Source of the DNA: a virus | DNA length: 57,614 nucleotides | Reading direction: 5' to 3' (one strand) | IMG/VR virus record: IMGVR_UViG_3300027833_000060 | Span: 1 to 57,614 of that record | In this document: in pieces, positions 8,123 to 17,523 of the stretch | Layout: each line of letters starts with the position of its first letter | Position numbering within the stretch: position 1 is the stretch's first letter | Position numbers and translations under genes: made by a program | The notes under the pieces: generated by a model | The model's input: the letters and a program-made list of their open reading frames with translations, nothing else | Told to the model about the DNA's origin: nothing | Database searches by the model: none

Positions 8123-8236
8123 ATGGCATATGCAACTAAATCAAAAGCAAAGAAGGCACCTTTTAAGACCTGTAAAGGTTGCCCCTCTCCTGCAAAATGC
8201 AAGAAAGCAGGTCGCTGTATGGGTAAGAAGAAGTGA
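8123..8236 (+). CDS. Tiny Cys-rich basic protein (37 aa)
   Basis: ATG at 8123 follows the previous stop by two bases, with GAGGAAATAACC as ribosome site. The sequence has four cysteines in the arrangement CKGCPSPAKCKKAGRC set in a Lys-rich background, compatible with a small zinc knuckle. The stop at 8234-8236 overlaps the GTG start of the next gene, so the three small genes and the EF-hand gene form one tightly coupled run. Function unknown. Confidence 0.5.
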   Translation: MAYATKSKAKKAPFKTCKGCPSPAKCKKAGRCMGKKK

Positions 8237-8541
8237 CTTCCGAAGAATATGATATGAACGGTAACGGCAAGCTCGACCCCGAAGAGCGGGAGATGATGCT
8301 TGCTGACCGCCGTATGCGCATTGAGGATGATAACGCTCAACGCGATCAATCTAGGAAGATGATTTGGTGGGTTCTCGGCGGCATGTTGGGATACCCGTTC
8401 TTCGTCATCATAGCTAGTTTATTAGGACTAGAAGATGCCTCTGCGATCCTTGGGTCAATGGCAACTATCTACTTCCCAGCTACCAGTTTGATCTTGGGTG
8501 CCTTCTTTGGTGCTAACGCTTACCAAGCTACGAAGGAGTAA
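8233..8541 (+). CDS. EF-hand membrane protein, holin-like candidate (102 aa)
   Basis: GTG start inside the preceding stop region. Residues 7-18 form a textbook calcium-binding EF-hand loop: D7, N9, N11, G12, K13, L14, D15 and E18 occupy the loop positions 1, 3, 5, 6, 7, 8, 9 and 12. The rest consists of two hydrophobic helices (about residues 43-65 and 73-95; WWVLGGMLGYPFFVIIASLL and a second one ending in FFGANAY). It lies directly before a holin candidate and the endolysin, so it may be a second holin or a holin regulator. A single EF-hand followed by two membrane helices is unusual; calcium responsiveness is inference. Confidence 0.6.
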   Translation: MTSEEYDMNGNGKLDPEEREMMLADRRMRIEDDNAQRDQSRKMIWWVLGGMLGYPFFVIIASLLGLEDASAILGSMATIYFPATSLILGAFFGANAYQATKE

Positions 8542-8546
8542 AAGGT

Positions 8547-9017
8547 ATGTTTGATATTATTAAAGGTGTAGTCGGCGCAGTCGCTCCGACACTAGGAACC
8601 GCCCTCGGTGGTCCACTCGGCGGTGCAGCAGCGTCCATGATTGCGGACGCACTAGGTTGTGAGAACAACCCCAAAGCAATTGAAAAAGCAGTTAAGTACG
8701 CAACTCCAGAAGACCTCGCCAAGATTAAGGCGTCCGAGCTGGAGTTTGAATCTAAGATGAAAGAACTCGATGTAGACCTGTTCGCTCTTGAGACAGAGGA
8801 TAAGCAGGACGCCCGTAAACATTTTGCGAAAGATTGGACGGCAAAGTTGATCGGCCTAATCATGGTCGTCTTCTTTTGCGGGTACATTGCGATGGTGACA
8901 ATCATGCCGCCTGAGCAAAACTCTATGGAACTTATCAACCTCGTCCTTGGCTACATGGGCGGATTAGTGAGCGCGGTAATTAGCTTTTACTTTGGCGCAT
9001 CTCAGAAACAGGAGTAA
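8547..9017 (+). CDS. Probable holin or holin-like membrane protein (156 aa)
   Basis: The N-terminus is Gly/Ala-rich and amphipathic (GVVGAVAPTLGTALGGPLGG), followed by a charged helical middle and two C-terminal hydrophobic helices (about residues 107-127 and 131-150, KLIGLIMVVFFCGYIAMV and a second with GGLVSAVISFYFG). This is the layout of 3TM-type phage holins (PF11351-like). It is followed three bases later by the GH19 endolysin, which strongly supports a lysis role: forming inner-membrane lesions that release the endolysin. The endolysin has no signal peptide, so it needs such a partner. Confidence 0.65.
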   Translation: MFDIIKGVVGAVAPTLGTALGGPLGGAAASMIADALGCENNPKAIEKAVKYATPEDLAKIKASELEFESKMKELDVDLFALETEDKQDARKHFAKDWTAKLIGLIMVVFFCGYIAMVTIMPPEQNSMELINLVLGYMGGLVSAVISFYFGASQKQE

Positions 9018-9020
9018 CCC

Positions 9021-9842
9021 ATGAACGTAACTGAACAACAACTTGAGCACTTGCTCCACGGGAACAAAGACTGGGCCGAGTGGCTCCAGCCGGTGCAAGA
9101 CCTACTGCCCAAGTATGACATCAACACGTCTGATCGCGTGGCGATGTTCTTCGCTCAGTGCGGCCATGAAAGCCGTAACTTTGATGTGCTTGAAGAAAAT
9201 CTTAACTATAGCGCGAAAGGGTTAGATGCAGTATTCGCGAAATACTTCAAAAACGCGGGTAGGGATGCGGATGATTACCATCGTCAACCGGAGCGCATTG
9301 CTAATGTTGTCTATGCTGATCGCATGGGTAACGGAGGTACTGAGTCCGGGGACGGCTGGAAACACCGAGGCTTTGGGGTCATCCAACTCACCGGCAAAAA
9401 TAATCACTCCTCGTTCGCATCAAGCATTGGAAAAACCCTAGAGGACACGCTAGAGTACTTACAGACAAAGACGGGCGCACTTGAAAGTGCTTGTTGGTTC
9501 TGGGCGTGTAATAATGTTAACACGTATGCAGATCAACAGGACATCCGTGGAGCAACTAAGCGCATCAATGGTGGTTACATCGGCCTTGAAGACCGCAAAC
9601 ACCACTTCCAAAAGGCGCTAGAAGTCCTAGGGGGAACATATGAACCCAAGGCTGCGCCGGTCTTACTGAAGATAGGATCACGTGGCGAGGAGGTTAAGAA
9701 CGTCCAAAACGCGCTTGGCCAAGACGCAGACGGTATATTTGGGAAGATGACTCAACTCGCCGTGTTCAATTGGCAGAGCAAAAATAATCTTACGTCTGAT
9801 GGCATTGTTGGTCCAAAAACCTACGCTGCTATGACTGCGTAA
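9021..9842 (+). CDS. Endolysin: GH19 chitinase-like muramidase with C-terminal peptidoglycan-binding domain (273 aa)
   Basis: Residues 1-205 are a glycoside hydrolase family 19 domain. The acid catalyst is E50 in CGHESRNF, the second Glu is E59 in LEENLNYSA, and the RGFGVIQLTGKNNH segment (residues 116-128) is the conserved substrate-binding stretch. Residues about 214-273 form a peptidoglycan-binding repeat (LKIGSRGEEVKNVQNALG ... DGIVGPKTYAAM). The enzyme should cleave the glycan backbone of host peptidoglycan for release. There is no signal peptide, so export depends on the adjacent holin. The start overlaps none of its neighbours and sits in a GGAGTAACCC context. In phages this domain pairing is usual, with the binding domain at either end. 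Confidence 0.88.
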   Translation: MNVTEQQLEHLLHGNKDWAEWLQPVQDLLPKYDINTSDRVAMFFAQCGHESRNFDVLEENLNYSAKGLDAVFAKYFKNAGRDADDYHRQPERIANVVYADRMGNGGTESGDGWKHRGFGVIQLTGKNNHSSFASSIGKTLEDTLEYLQTKTGALESACWFWACNNVNTYADQQDIRGATKRINGGYIGLEDRKHHFQKALEVLGGTYEPKAAPVLLKIGSRGEEVKNVQNALGQDADGIFGKMTQLAVFNWQSKNNLTSDGIVGPKTYAAMTA

Positions 9843-9861
9843 CAAGGTAAGGAGTTAGCAC

Positions 9862-11481
9862 ATGGCAGTTGTTGCAATAAAATCTTTCGGAGGCATAGCG
9901 CCTAAGATACCACCGCGTTATCTGAAAGATAATCAAGCGCAGACTGCGCTTAACTGTCCTGTGTTTGCTGGCAGCATACAGCCTATCCTCGACATGGGAA
10001 CTTCCCACCTTACATTAGAGAAGGCAGGAACGATAAAGACGATCTACCGGTACGGGCAAGATAATATTTCTGACACTCAGCATTGGTTTCATTGGCCTGC
10101 TGAGGTTGATGTTTGTCGTAGCCAGATCGCAGGGGATACATCCGAGTGGACATTCTTCACGGGCGATGGGACACCTAAAGCCACGCATTCAGGCATAGCC
10201 CTCGCTGGAACAAACTACCCAGCTGCGTCTCGACCTTTAGGTCTTCCCGCGCCAACCAGTGCAGCGTCCGCTGTCGTTGCAGGTGCTGTAGACGATACAG
10301 AGACGGTCGAAACACGTGTTTACACATACACAGTTGTAAACAAAGAGGCGGGTCGTACCATTGAGTCTGCTCCTGCGCCCGCTTCGACGTCTGTAGATGT
10401 TAGGACGACGCAAACTGTGACGATGGGTACTTTTGCTACATTGCCGGGGTCTGGGTACATTCTGACTCACCGCCGTATCTACCGCTCCACTTCTGGAGTG
10501 TTCTTACTTGTGGCTGAAATACCTATATCCCAGTCGTCGTACAGTGATGATGTTGATCCAGATGATTTGGCGGAAGAGATACCATCCCTATATTGGGCGG
10601 AACCTCCCGCTGCCCTACAAGGTCTTATTAACTTACCAAACGGTATGATGGCTGGCTTTGTGGGTAGGGACTTATACTTTTGTGAACCTTACCGGCCTCA
10701 CGCTTGGCCAGAAAACTACATTCAGACTGTGGATTATCCCATTGTTGGTTTGGGCCGCATGGATACTACACTCGCCGTACTTACAACCGGCAACCCGTAT
10801 TTTGTACAGGGTTCCCATCCGACCAATATGGCGGTGGTTAAGTCTGATCTCGAGCAGGCGTGCGTGTCTAAAGAAAGCATCGTTAGCTTTGGCGGCGGTG
10901 TAATCTACGCAGCACCTGACGGGTTGATGCTTCTATCCCCCGGCGGCTCTAAGATTATTACGGATCAGTACTTTAGTTTTAAGCAGTGGCAGGCGTACTT
11001 CAAACCCGAAACAATTCACTCGTACCAACAAGACAACCAGTACATAGCATTTTTCGACAATGGCACGACGCAGGGCGGCTTTATCTTCGACATAACCAGT
11101 CGTCAGTTTATTCTCCACGATATGTATGCGACCGCAGGTTTCCAAGATTTACAGCGCGATAAACTGTTTCTCACATTCGCGGATAAGACTGTCAAAGTTT
11201 GGCAGGAGGGTGCGGCTAAGTCCTACATCTGGCGCTCTAAGAAATTTACTATGCCCCATGATATGAGCTTTGCATGTGCGCAGTTAGAAGCTGAAGCCTA
11301 CCCAATGACGATGAAGTTTTACGGCGATGGCACGTTAGTACACACACAAACTGTGCAGTCCAGAGACCCATTTAGGCTGCCTGCAAAACGCGCACGTGAT
11401 TGGGAAGTTCAGGTGGAGGGTTCCATCGAGGTCTTCTCTATAGCCATGGCCCATTCAATGTCGGAGCTTGCGAATGCCTAG
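9862..11481 (+). CDS. Virion tail protein, nozzle/tail-tube-like (539 aa)
   Basis: The opening VAIKSFGGIAPKIPPRYLKDNQAQTALNC followed by SIQPILDM matches the family of podovirus and related tail proteins that begin with a FGG..P....LL.DN.A..A.N....G.L.P pattern. T7 gp12-type nozzle proteins share this opening style (KGGISQQPD...). A fibronectin-like or beta-sandwich middle follows (TVETRVYTYTVVNKEAG). The C-terminal half is full of short Trp/Tyr-rich strands typical of a beta-propeller tail tube. Its place between the lysis module and a J-like protein agrees with a tail nozzle or tip role. Enzymatic motifs are absent. The assignment to a nozzle is by analogy. Confidence 0.6.
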   Translation: MAVVAIKSFGGIAPKIPPRYLKDNQAQTALNCPVFAGSIQPILDMGTSHLTLEKAGTIKTIYRYGQDNISDTQHWFHWPAEVDVCRSQIAGDTSEWTFFTGDGTPKATHSGIALAGTNYPAASRPLGLPAPTSAASAVVAGAVDDTETVETRVYTYTVVNKEAGRTIESAPAPASTSVDVRTTQTVTMGTFATLPGSGYILTHRRIYRSTSGVFLLVAEIPISQSSYSDDVDPDDLAEEIPSLYWAEPPAALQGLINLPNGMMAGFVGRDLYFCEPYRPHAWPENYIQTVDYPIVGLGRMDTTLAVLTTGNPYFVQGSHPTNMAVVKSDLEQACVSKESIVSFGGGVIYAAPDGLMLLSPGGSKIITDQYFSFKQWQAYFKPETIHSYQQDNQYIAFFDNGTTQGGFIFDITSRQFILHDMYATAGFQDLQRDKLFLTFADKTVKVWQEGAAKSYIWRSKKFTMPHDMSFACAQLEAEAYPMTMKFYGDGTLVHTQTVQSRDPFRLPAKRARDWEVQVEGSIEVFSIAMAHSMSELANA

Positions 11482-14400
11482 TTTACCCACAGTAACCAGT
11501 GACATCCCTCGTGACCTTCGGCAGTACCTAGACCGTGTCAGAGAGAATATTGATGGGACTGGGTTAGACGAGCTTATCACAGCACGTAAACTGATAGCCG
11601 CAGGGTTAGCTCAGTACGCAGGCGGTAGTTTAAGCTCCACCTCTGGCGGTACACTCTATGGTACACCTCCGGCTCCTTTAAACTTGGATGCTGACGGGGC
11701 GCTTCTTAACATTATCGTGACATGGGACAAGCCTGTTTACAACGGCCATGCGTACACAGAGATATGGGCTGCTTCACAGTCAGCGGAGCAAGCTGCTGCT
11801 AGTCCAGAGCAGTATCCCGATCTTGGAGAATCTATCCTTGTTGGTATGGCACCGGGGTCTGTCTGGGCGCATAACATAGGTGGTGGGGCATCCCGTTGGT
11901 ATTGGGCGCGTTTTGTAAATATTGAGGGTCTAGCTGGCCCATTTAACCTAGTAGACGGCACCCGTGGCGATACAGCGACTGATCCAGCGCATCTGATTAG
12001 CTTGTTGTCAGGACAGATTGCAGAAGGTCAATTAGCGACTGCACTTAGCAGTAGGATTGATTTAATTGACGGCGGTGAAACTCTTGCGGGTTCTGTTGCT
12101 GCACGGATGGCTACCATCCAAGGGCAGGTGAACTCGCTCCTAAACCTGCCGTCGTGGGACGCAACAACGACCTATGCTATCGGTGATCAAGTTGTGTATA
12201 ACGGGTTTTTATATGCTGCACTGGCGGCAACCACCAATGTTATACCCAGCAGTGACGCCACTAAGTGGCAAGAGATAGGTCAGTATTCCACGATTGGTGC
12301 GGCGGTTGCTGCGCACACGAACCAGCTGACGCTCTTAACAAATGAAGACGTTGCACTGGCTCAAAGTACTACCTCCCTAGCGGCGCAAATGCGCGGTACT
12401 TATGATGGCACTGATCTTTCACTGGTGTCTCAGGGTCTAATCTTTGACGAACGTACCGCCCGAGCGAGTGAGACTAGCGCCCTAGCCCAAACTGTTAACA
12501 CGGTATCTGCGTTTGTTAACACCAAAACACGTACGTTTTACCAAGCCGATCAGCCTACAGGCACGACCGAGCAACCGCTAAATGTTGGTGACATGTGGAT
12601 CGACACCGATATTACGTACGCGGACGACTACATTGCAGGCGACTACGTCGTCCAGTCTAACCGTATGTATCGTTACGACGGCACCAACTGGGTCGAGGCC
12701 ATGGACTTTGGGTTTGCGGATTGGTTCGCCGCTATCAGAACTGAAAAGACCGCGCGAGTAACTGACGACGCCGCCCTTGCGCAGCAGATCACCACTTTGG
12801 TGTCTAACACCGACGCTAGTTTGGCCACTATCAACGAGACTTTAACGACAACCACGAGCAATTTAAGCTCTGAGGCGAATAAGATAACGAACCTCACCGC
12901 CACGGTGGGGAGTAATAACACGACTTTAAACGCGGCGTTAGCAGCAGAACAGCTTGCCCGTGCGAACGAAGACGAAGCTATTGCAGCCGATCTGGTTACT
13001 GCGCAGGCCACTTTAGGGGAAGATATAACTGCTGCTGTACAAGTTGAAACCCAAGCGCGGGTCACGAAGGACGGCCAAATAGAGGCCAAGAACACAATCA
13101 AAGTCGACGTAGCAGGCCATGTTTCTGGTTACGGGATTATTGCGACGAACAACACAGGCGTCCCAACGTCTGAGTTTGGTATAAGAGCAGATGCGTTTTG
13201 GGTTGCTCCTCCGGCTGTGAATTCCGCTAACGCGCCTACAGCCAACTTGTTCCCCGGCTACGTTTGGGTAGACACGAGTGGCAGCGAGAATGTTACTAAA
13301 TATTATACGGGGAGTACTTTCAGTACTACGCCCCAAAACCTACCGTTCATCGTAAGGTCTTCTCCGATTGTTATAAACGGCGAGACTGTGAATCCGGGTG
13401 TCTACATAGAGTCCGCGTGGATCGCCAACGGTACAATCACGAACGCCAAGATTGGTAACGCGGCTATTGATGACGCGAAGATTGCCAACCTAGACGCTGT
13501 TAAGATTACCGCAGGGTTCCTAGACGCGGATCGTATCGAAGCCGGTAGTATCACAGCTACTATGATCGACTCTCGCGGCCTGTCTATTAAAGACGCCGAG
13601 GGCAACGTAATCTTATCCTCTGGTACACCCCTAAACATATCAAACATTCAAGGACTTGGTACGTTAGCTGCGTTTAGTGAAATTACCCTAGATGATATTG
13701 CCTCTATTGGTGCCTTGGCGTCGCTAGACGAAGTTAGAGAAGAGGACTTAGTCACTGGGTTGGCGGGTAAGATTGATGGAAAACTAGAGTCTTTCTTTCA
13801 AGCCAGTACCAGTGACCCCTCCACTGGTTGGACGGGCGATGTCCGAACGCTCCACCTAGGCGATATTTGGTGGCAGACCGACACCAACACGATGCACCGG
13901 TACAAGTACGATAACTCTCTTTATTCATGGGAACAGATAACTGATGAGAAAGCCACGAGTGCTTTCGCTAATGCCGCTACTGCGCAGGATACAGCTGACG
14001 GTAAACGCCGTGTATTTATAGACCAACCCGTGCCACCCTACGACCGTGGCGACTTATGGGACCGTGGACCAACGGTGGGTATTTACCGATGCGATACGGC
14101 TAAACTAGCAGATGGAGCTTTTGCGGGTGCCGACTGGACTGTCGTCGCTGACTTAACCGGTAACAACACTGCGGGGTCGATCACGGACCAAGGGGCTTTA
14201 GCCACGTTAAGTGCTGTGGCGTACGCCAACCTAGAAAGCGGACTAGCGGGGCAACTGGATGGAAAAGTTGAAACATTCTTTGACCTCGTTGAGAACGACC
14301 CATCCACTGATTGGGCAGATACCGCTACGAAGAACCTGCATCTCGGTGATCTCTGGTGGCAGACAGACGCCAACGCCCTAAGACGTTACCGGTATAATGG

Positions 14401-15481
14401 GACGGCCTATGAGTGGCAGCAGATAACTGACCAGAAGGCGATAGATGCGTTCGATAATGCAGCCGACGCCCAAGACACAGCTGACGGCAAACGCCGTGTG
14501 TTCATTACTACGCCCACAGGGCCATATGACATAGGGGATTTGTGGGACAGAGGTTCTACGCTGGGGTTATGGAGAGCCAATGCTGCAATCGCTGCGGACG
14601 GCACGTGGGCTAGTTCTCACTGGCAAGTAGCCGCTGACACCACTGGCGACAATACCTCGGCAGGGTTCGAGGGGCAGGGCGCACTGGCGACCCTAAACGA
14701 GATTGCCTACGGCTCACTGGCAACTACCCTCGCGGAACTTATTGACGGTAAGGTTGAACAGCACTACGGAACCACTGACCCGCAAGGCGCTTGGACAACA
14801 GACGCCCTAAAAACTGAACACTTAGGCGACCTGTGGTATCACACAACGGATAAGGCTTTGTACGTTTACCAGCAGGGGGACGACCCTGTTACCGTGGGGG
14901 CTGTCGAGTTCGCTTACTGGATAAAAGTAGAAGACCAAGCCGCTATTGACGCCGCTGATGCAGCTTCGGATGCACAAGATACTGCCGATGGTAAGCGACG
15001 TGTGTTTACTACCACACCCGTAGCTCCTTATGATGTAGGCGATCTTTGGGATCGTGGCAGTGCCGCAGGCGGAGGTATCTGGCGGGCTGCAACAGCTAAA
15101 AATGACACTCAGGCTTACGCTTTTGCCGACTGGCAGGTTGTGGCGGACGCTACATTTACAGGCACCGCAGCGGGTATCGCTAACCAAGGTGACTTTGCCA
15201 CGTTGGATGAAATTACAGCTAGTAACATATCTACCTATATCGCCGATGGTGCGATTGGTAACGCTTACATCGGTAATGTCATTCAGTCCGGGAATTATGT
15301 CGCTGACACCTCTGGGTGGAAGATAGACAAGACCGGCGGCATGGAAATGAACAATGCCACGTTTAGAGGCGTGATTGACGTAGGTGGCACCACTGGTAGT
15401 CGACTGGTTATTAAGTCAGACCGCATAGAAGTCTATGACGGTAACACCTTACGTGTTCGCCTTGGGAACCTTAGCCCATGA
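11474..15481 (+). CDS. Central tail fibre / J-like host specificity protein with DUF1983-type end (1335 aa)
   Basis: ATG 11474 is used because GGAG lies eight bases upstream; it overlaps the previous gene by eight bases. Residues up to about 160 form fibronectin-like strands (APLNLDADGALLNIIVTWDKP). From about 330 a coiled-coil rich in Thr, Ala and Ser follows. Bases about 13770-15200 encode three copies of a roughly 160-residue repeat containing LHLGDLWWQTD, AQDTADGKRRVF and YD.GDLWDRG. The end (SSGWKIDKTGGMEMNNATFRG, then SDRIEVYDGNTLRVRLGNLS) is the DUF1983-type terminus of lambda J-like tail tip proteins. It probably forms the central fibre contacting the receptor. Confidence 0.75.
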   Translation: MPSLPTVTSDIPRDLRQYLDRVRENIDGTGLDELITARKLIAAGLAQYAGGSLSSTSGGTLYGTPPAPLNLDADGALLNIIVTWDKPVYNGHAYTEIWAASQSAEQAAASPEQYPDLGESILVGMAPGSVWAHNIGGGASRWYWARFVNIEGLAGPFNLVDGTRGDTATDPAHLISLLSGQIAEGQLATALSSRIDLIDGGETLAGSVAARMATIQGQVNSLLNLPSWDATTTYAIGDQVVYNGFLYAALAATTNVIPSSDATKWQEIGQYSTIGAAVAAHTNQLTLLTNEDVALAQSTTSLAAQMRGTYDGTDLSLVSQGLIFDERTARASETSALAQTVNTVSAFVNTKTRTFYQADQPTGTTEQPLNVGDMWIDTDITYADDYIAGDYVVQSNRMYRYDGTNWVEAMDFGFADWFAAIRTEKTARVTDDAALAQQITTLVSNTDASLATINETLTTTTSNLSSEANKITNLTATVGSNNTTLNAALAAEQLARANEDEAIAADLVTAQATLGEDITAAVQVETQARVTKDGQIEAKNTIKVDVAGHVSGYGIIATNNTGVPTSEFGIRADAFWVAPPAVNSANAPTANLFPGYVWVDTSGSENVTKYYTGSTFSTTPQNLPFIVRSSPIVINGETVNPGVYIESAWIANGTITNAKIGNAAIDDAKIANLDAVKITAGFLDADRIEAGSITATMIDSRGLSIKDAEGNVILSSGTPLNISNIQGLGTLAAFSEITLDDIASIGALASLDEVREEDLVTGLAGKIDGKLESFFQASTSDPSTGWTGDVRTLHLGDIWWQTDTNTMHRYKYDNSLYSWEQITDEKATSAFANAATAQDTADGKRRVFIDQPVPPYDRGDLWDRGPTVGIYRCDTAKLADGAFAGADWTVVADLTGNNTAGSITDQGALATLSAVAYANLESGLAGQLDGKVETFFDLVENDPSTDWADTATKNLHLGDLWWQTDANALRRYRYNGTAYEWQQITDQKAIDAFDNAADAQDTADGKRRVFITTPTGPYDIGDLWDRGSTLGLWRANAAIAADGTWASSHWQVAADTTGDNTSAGFEGQGALATLNEIAYGSLATTLAELIDGKVEQHYGTTDPQGAWTTDALKTEHLGDLWYHTTDKALYVYQQGDDPVTVGAVEFAYWIKVEDQAAIDAADAASDAQDTADGKRRVFTTTPVAPYDVGDLWDRGSAAGGGIWRAATAKNDTQAYAFADWQVVADATFTGTAAGIANQGDFATLDEITASNISTYIADGAIGNAYIGNVIQSGNYVADTSGWKIDKTGGMEMNNATFRGVIDVGGTTGSRLVIKSDRIEVYDGNTLRVRLGNLSP

Positions 15482-15750
15482 GTTATGGTCTCGAACTTGA
15501 CGGCTTTTCGTTTAACTACGGCGTGTACAGCGTTATTGCGAGCGGCACTGTCATCGTGGGGTATCAGACTTTTATCGCTAAGCTGTCTCACCCAGACATT
15601 ACCGACTGGAAGATCGTGTTTATCCCCAGTGGGGTTCGTAGTCCGGGGGATGAGGAAGTCCGCCCTTCGTTTAGTTCAAACAGCTACGCGCTGTTCACCA
15701 CTACGCCTAGTAATATGTCCCCTCATAAATACATCGTACTGGGGAGATAG
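15478..15750 (+). CDS. Small tail protein (90 aa)
   Basis: The ATG overlaps the stop of the J-like gene (ATGA), so translation is coupled. The protein starts MSYGLELDGFSFNYGVYSV and consists of short beta strands. The next gene starts MSYGIKTFSDDGY, and the shared opening suggests the two proteins share an N-terminal element. Proteins opening MSYGL...DG immediately downstream of J-like genes are usual in phages and carry distal tail or fibre functions. No other motif is seen. Confidence 0.55.
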   Translation: MSYGLELDGFSFNYGVYSVIASGTVIVGYQTFIAKLSHPDITDWKIVFIPSGVRSPGDEEVRPSFSSNSYALFTTTPSNMSPHKYIVLGR

Positions 15751-17511
15751 ATGAGCTACGGAATTAAAACATTCTCCGACGACGGATATGTCAACCTTCA
15801 CAGCGATTACTCGTCACTGGTTTACGTAGGTGAATTTGCCAAGAGCACAAACCCAGTAAGGCCAGTCTACGAGGGTGATTACGCCATAGCTATCTTGGAC
15901 TACCAAAAGGTTAATAACTACGACCAAGGCTGGCTAGTCCAGTACACGTTTGATTTTGACACTGCGAACCTTATCCCGTTCTACCGTCCAAACTACGACG
16001 GGCAAGAACTTGGAATTATCGACGTTGTAAATGAAGGCACCACGTGGGTTGTAAATGTGCTGTTTAAAGGGGACGCAGGTAACTTCCCCCGCATCTTTGC
16101 TTTCGCCCCACTTACAGACATCCCCAGTGTTACGCTGAGCGACAACGGCCTTGCGGTTTATGATGCGGACGAAAACTTAGTTTTCACTGATAGTCAGCCG
16201 CCTTTACGAGTTGATGACGTTTTAAGCGTCCAACACCCTACCAGTATAAGGGCCGCCGCCCGTGGAACATGCGGGCGAGATGGCACGTCCTGCCACCTGA
16301 ACTACACCTCAGACCAGTCGAATACGTACACAGGCACGGCGACAAACACAAACACCAAGTTGTACCACGCGGTGCCGTCTGCCTATGGAGGACTAGCGTT
16401 TGACGACGACGGAACTTATGAGCGTAGCTGCGGTTTTTTAGGTTGGGGCGATAGAAAATACGCATGGGCCTATCGGTCGTGGTCGTCGTTCCGTGGAACA
16501 ATGACGCACCCGTACAATACCACAACCCATAATACCGGTTGGTTAGGTGACTTCTCGGGGGCTATGTACCAGCAAAAGTCAGGTAGTTGTGGGTACGGTG
16601 GGTTCCTTGGCGCGTTGATTGGTATTGTAGCAGTTGTTTTCACAGGCGGTATCGGCCTTGCGCTTATCGGCGGTGCTCTTACCGGTTTTGTGGTTGGTTC
16701 GCTTACATCACCGACGTCGCCGTCTCTGAAAGCATACGAGAGCGACGCAATGTTTGACCAGAATAGTTCTTACGAGCTTATCGTTACAGACGCAACTTAC
16801 TACAACATAGACGGCGCAAGCGGAATTGATGACTCCATTGACTACGATAACCTGATTTTTAATTATAGTACCCTCACGAATACGTACTGGGAGCATAGCT
16901 CCGTAGAGGGACCAGACGGATCGAATATCCTTGATACGATAAATATCTACTGGAACGGGGCGCTGGTCACTCTATATAATACCGTGAACCAGTTTGCTAC
17001 AAATTATACAGATGCAAACGGCGACACTTACATCCGTGGCGAGCTGCGAGACTCTTCCACTACCACCTACTACAATAGCTTAATTGGTAACTTCGTTACG
17101 TTTAGCGACAAGCACTCGGTAGCACGCGTCGCTATCGGGGATGAACCCAGCGGTGATGCGAGCGATGACAACGACGACGATGTCGATGATGGGTCGTTCG
17201 TTCCCGATGATGTACCTGAAATTTACGCAGGTGTTGACCAGTGGAAAGGTGGCACTTTCTCTGGTTCGACGTGGTGGGCCACTTACTACTCGGGGGCGAC
17301 TTTGACCGAGGCCAACGCTCGTATGTTTATCTGGTATGCTGGCTCACTTGCGTACTTTGATGCTACTGGCGCGTACACGAGTTTAAACACCACTTCAGTC
17401 ACAGGCAACGACGGCAGAACTTATTTCAAAGGGGCACCCCACCCGGAAGACGGAAACCCATACGATAATGGCAGTTATAAGTATCTGTTTTACGGCGTGG
17501 GTAGAGAATAG
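15751..17511 (+). CDS. Large tail protein with internal hydrophobic segment (586 aa)
   Basis: Begins MSYGIKTFSDDGYVNL directly after the previous stop, with GGGGAGATAG as ribosome site. The first half is beta-rich and aromatic. Residues about 280-315 form a hydrophobic Gly-rich stretch (GFLGALIGIVAVVFTGGIGLALIGG...) that could insert in a membrane. The C-terminal half has an Asp-rich linker (about residue 480, DASDDNDDDVDDG) and a final domain (WKGGTFSGSTWWATYYSGA). Four cysteines lie in the first half. A tail tip or adhesin role is suggested by position; the hydrophobic segment might serve in envelope penetration, but this is speculative. Confidence 0.55.
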   Translation: MSYGIKTFSDDGYVNLHSDYSSLVYVGEFAKSTNPVRPVYEGDYAIAILDYQKVNNYDQGWLVQYTFDFDTANLIPFYRPNYDGQELGIIDVVNEGTTWVVNVLFKGDAGNFPRIFAFAPLTDIPSVTLSDNGLAVYDADENLVFTDSQPPLRVDDVLSVQHPTSIRAAARGTCGRDGTSCHLNYTSDQSNTYTGTATNTNTKLYHAVPSAYGGLAFDDDGTYERSCGFLGWGDRKYAWAYRSWSSFRGTMTHPYNTTTHNTGWLGDFSGAMYQQKSGSCGYGGFLGALIGIVAVVFTGGIGLALIGGALTGFVVGSLTSPTSPSLKAYESDAMFDQNSSYELIVTDATYYNIDGASGIDDSIDYDNLIFNYSTLTNTYWEHSSVEGPDGSNILDTINIYWNGALVTLYNTVNQFATNYTDANGDTYIRGELRDSSTTTYYNSLIGNFVTFSDKHSVARVAIGDEPSGDASDDNDDDVDDGSFVPDDVPEIYAGVDQWKGGTFSGSTWWATYYSGATLTEANARMFIWYAGSLAYFDATGAYTSLNTTSVTGNDGRTYFKGAPHPEDGNPYDNGSYKYLFYGVGRE

Positions 17512-17523
17512 AGGAGAGAAACT

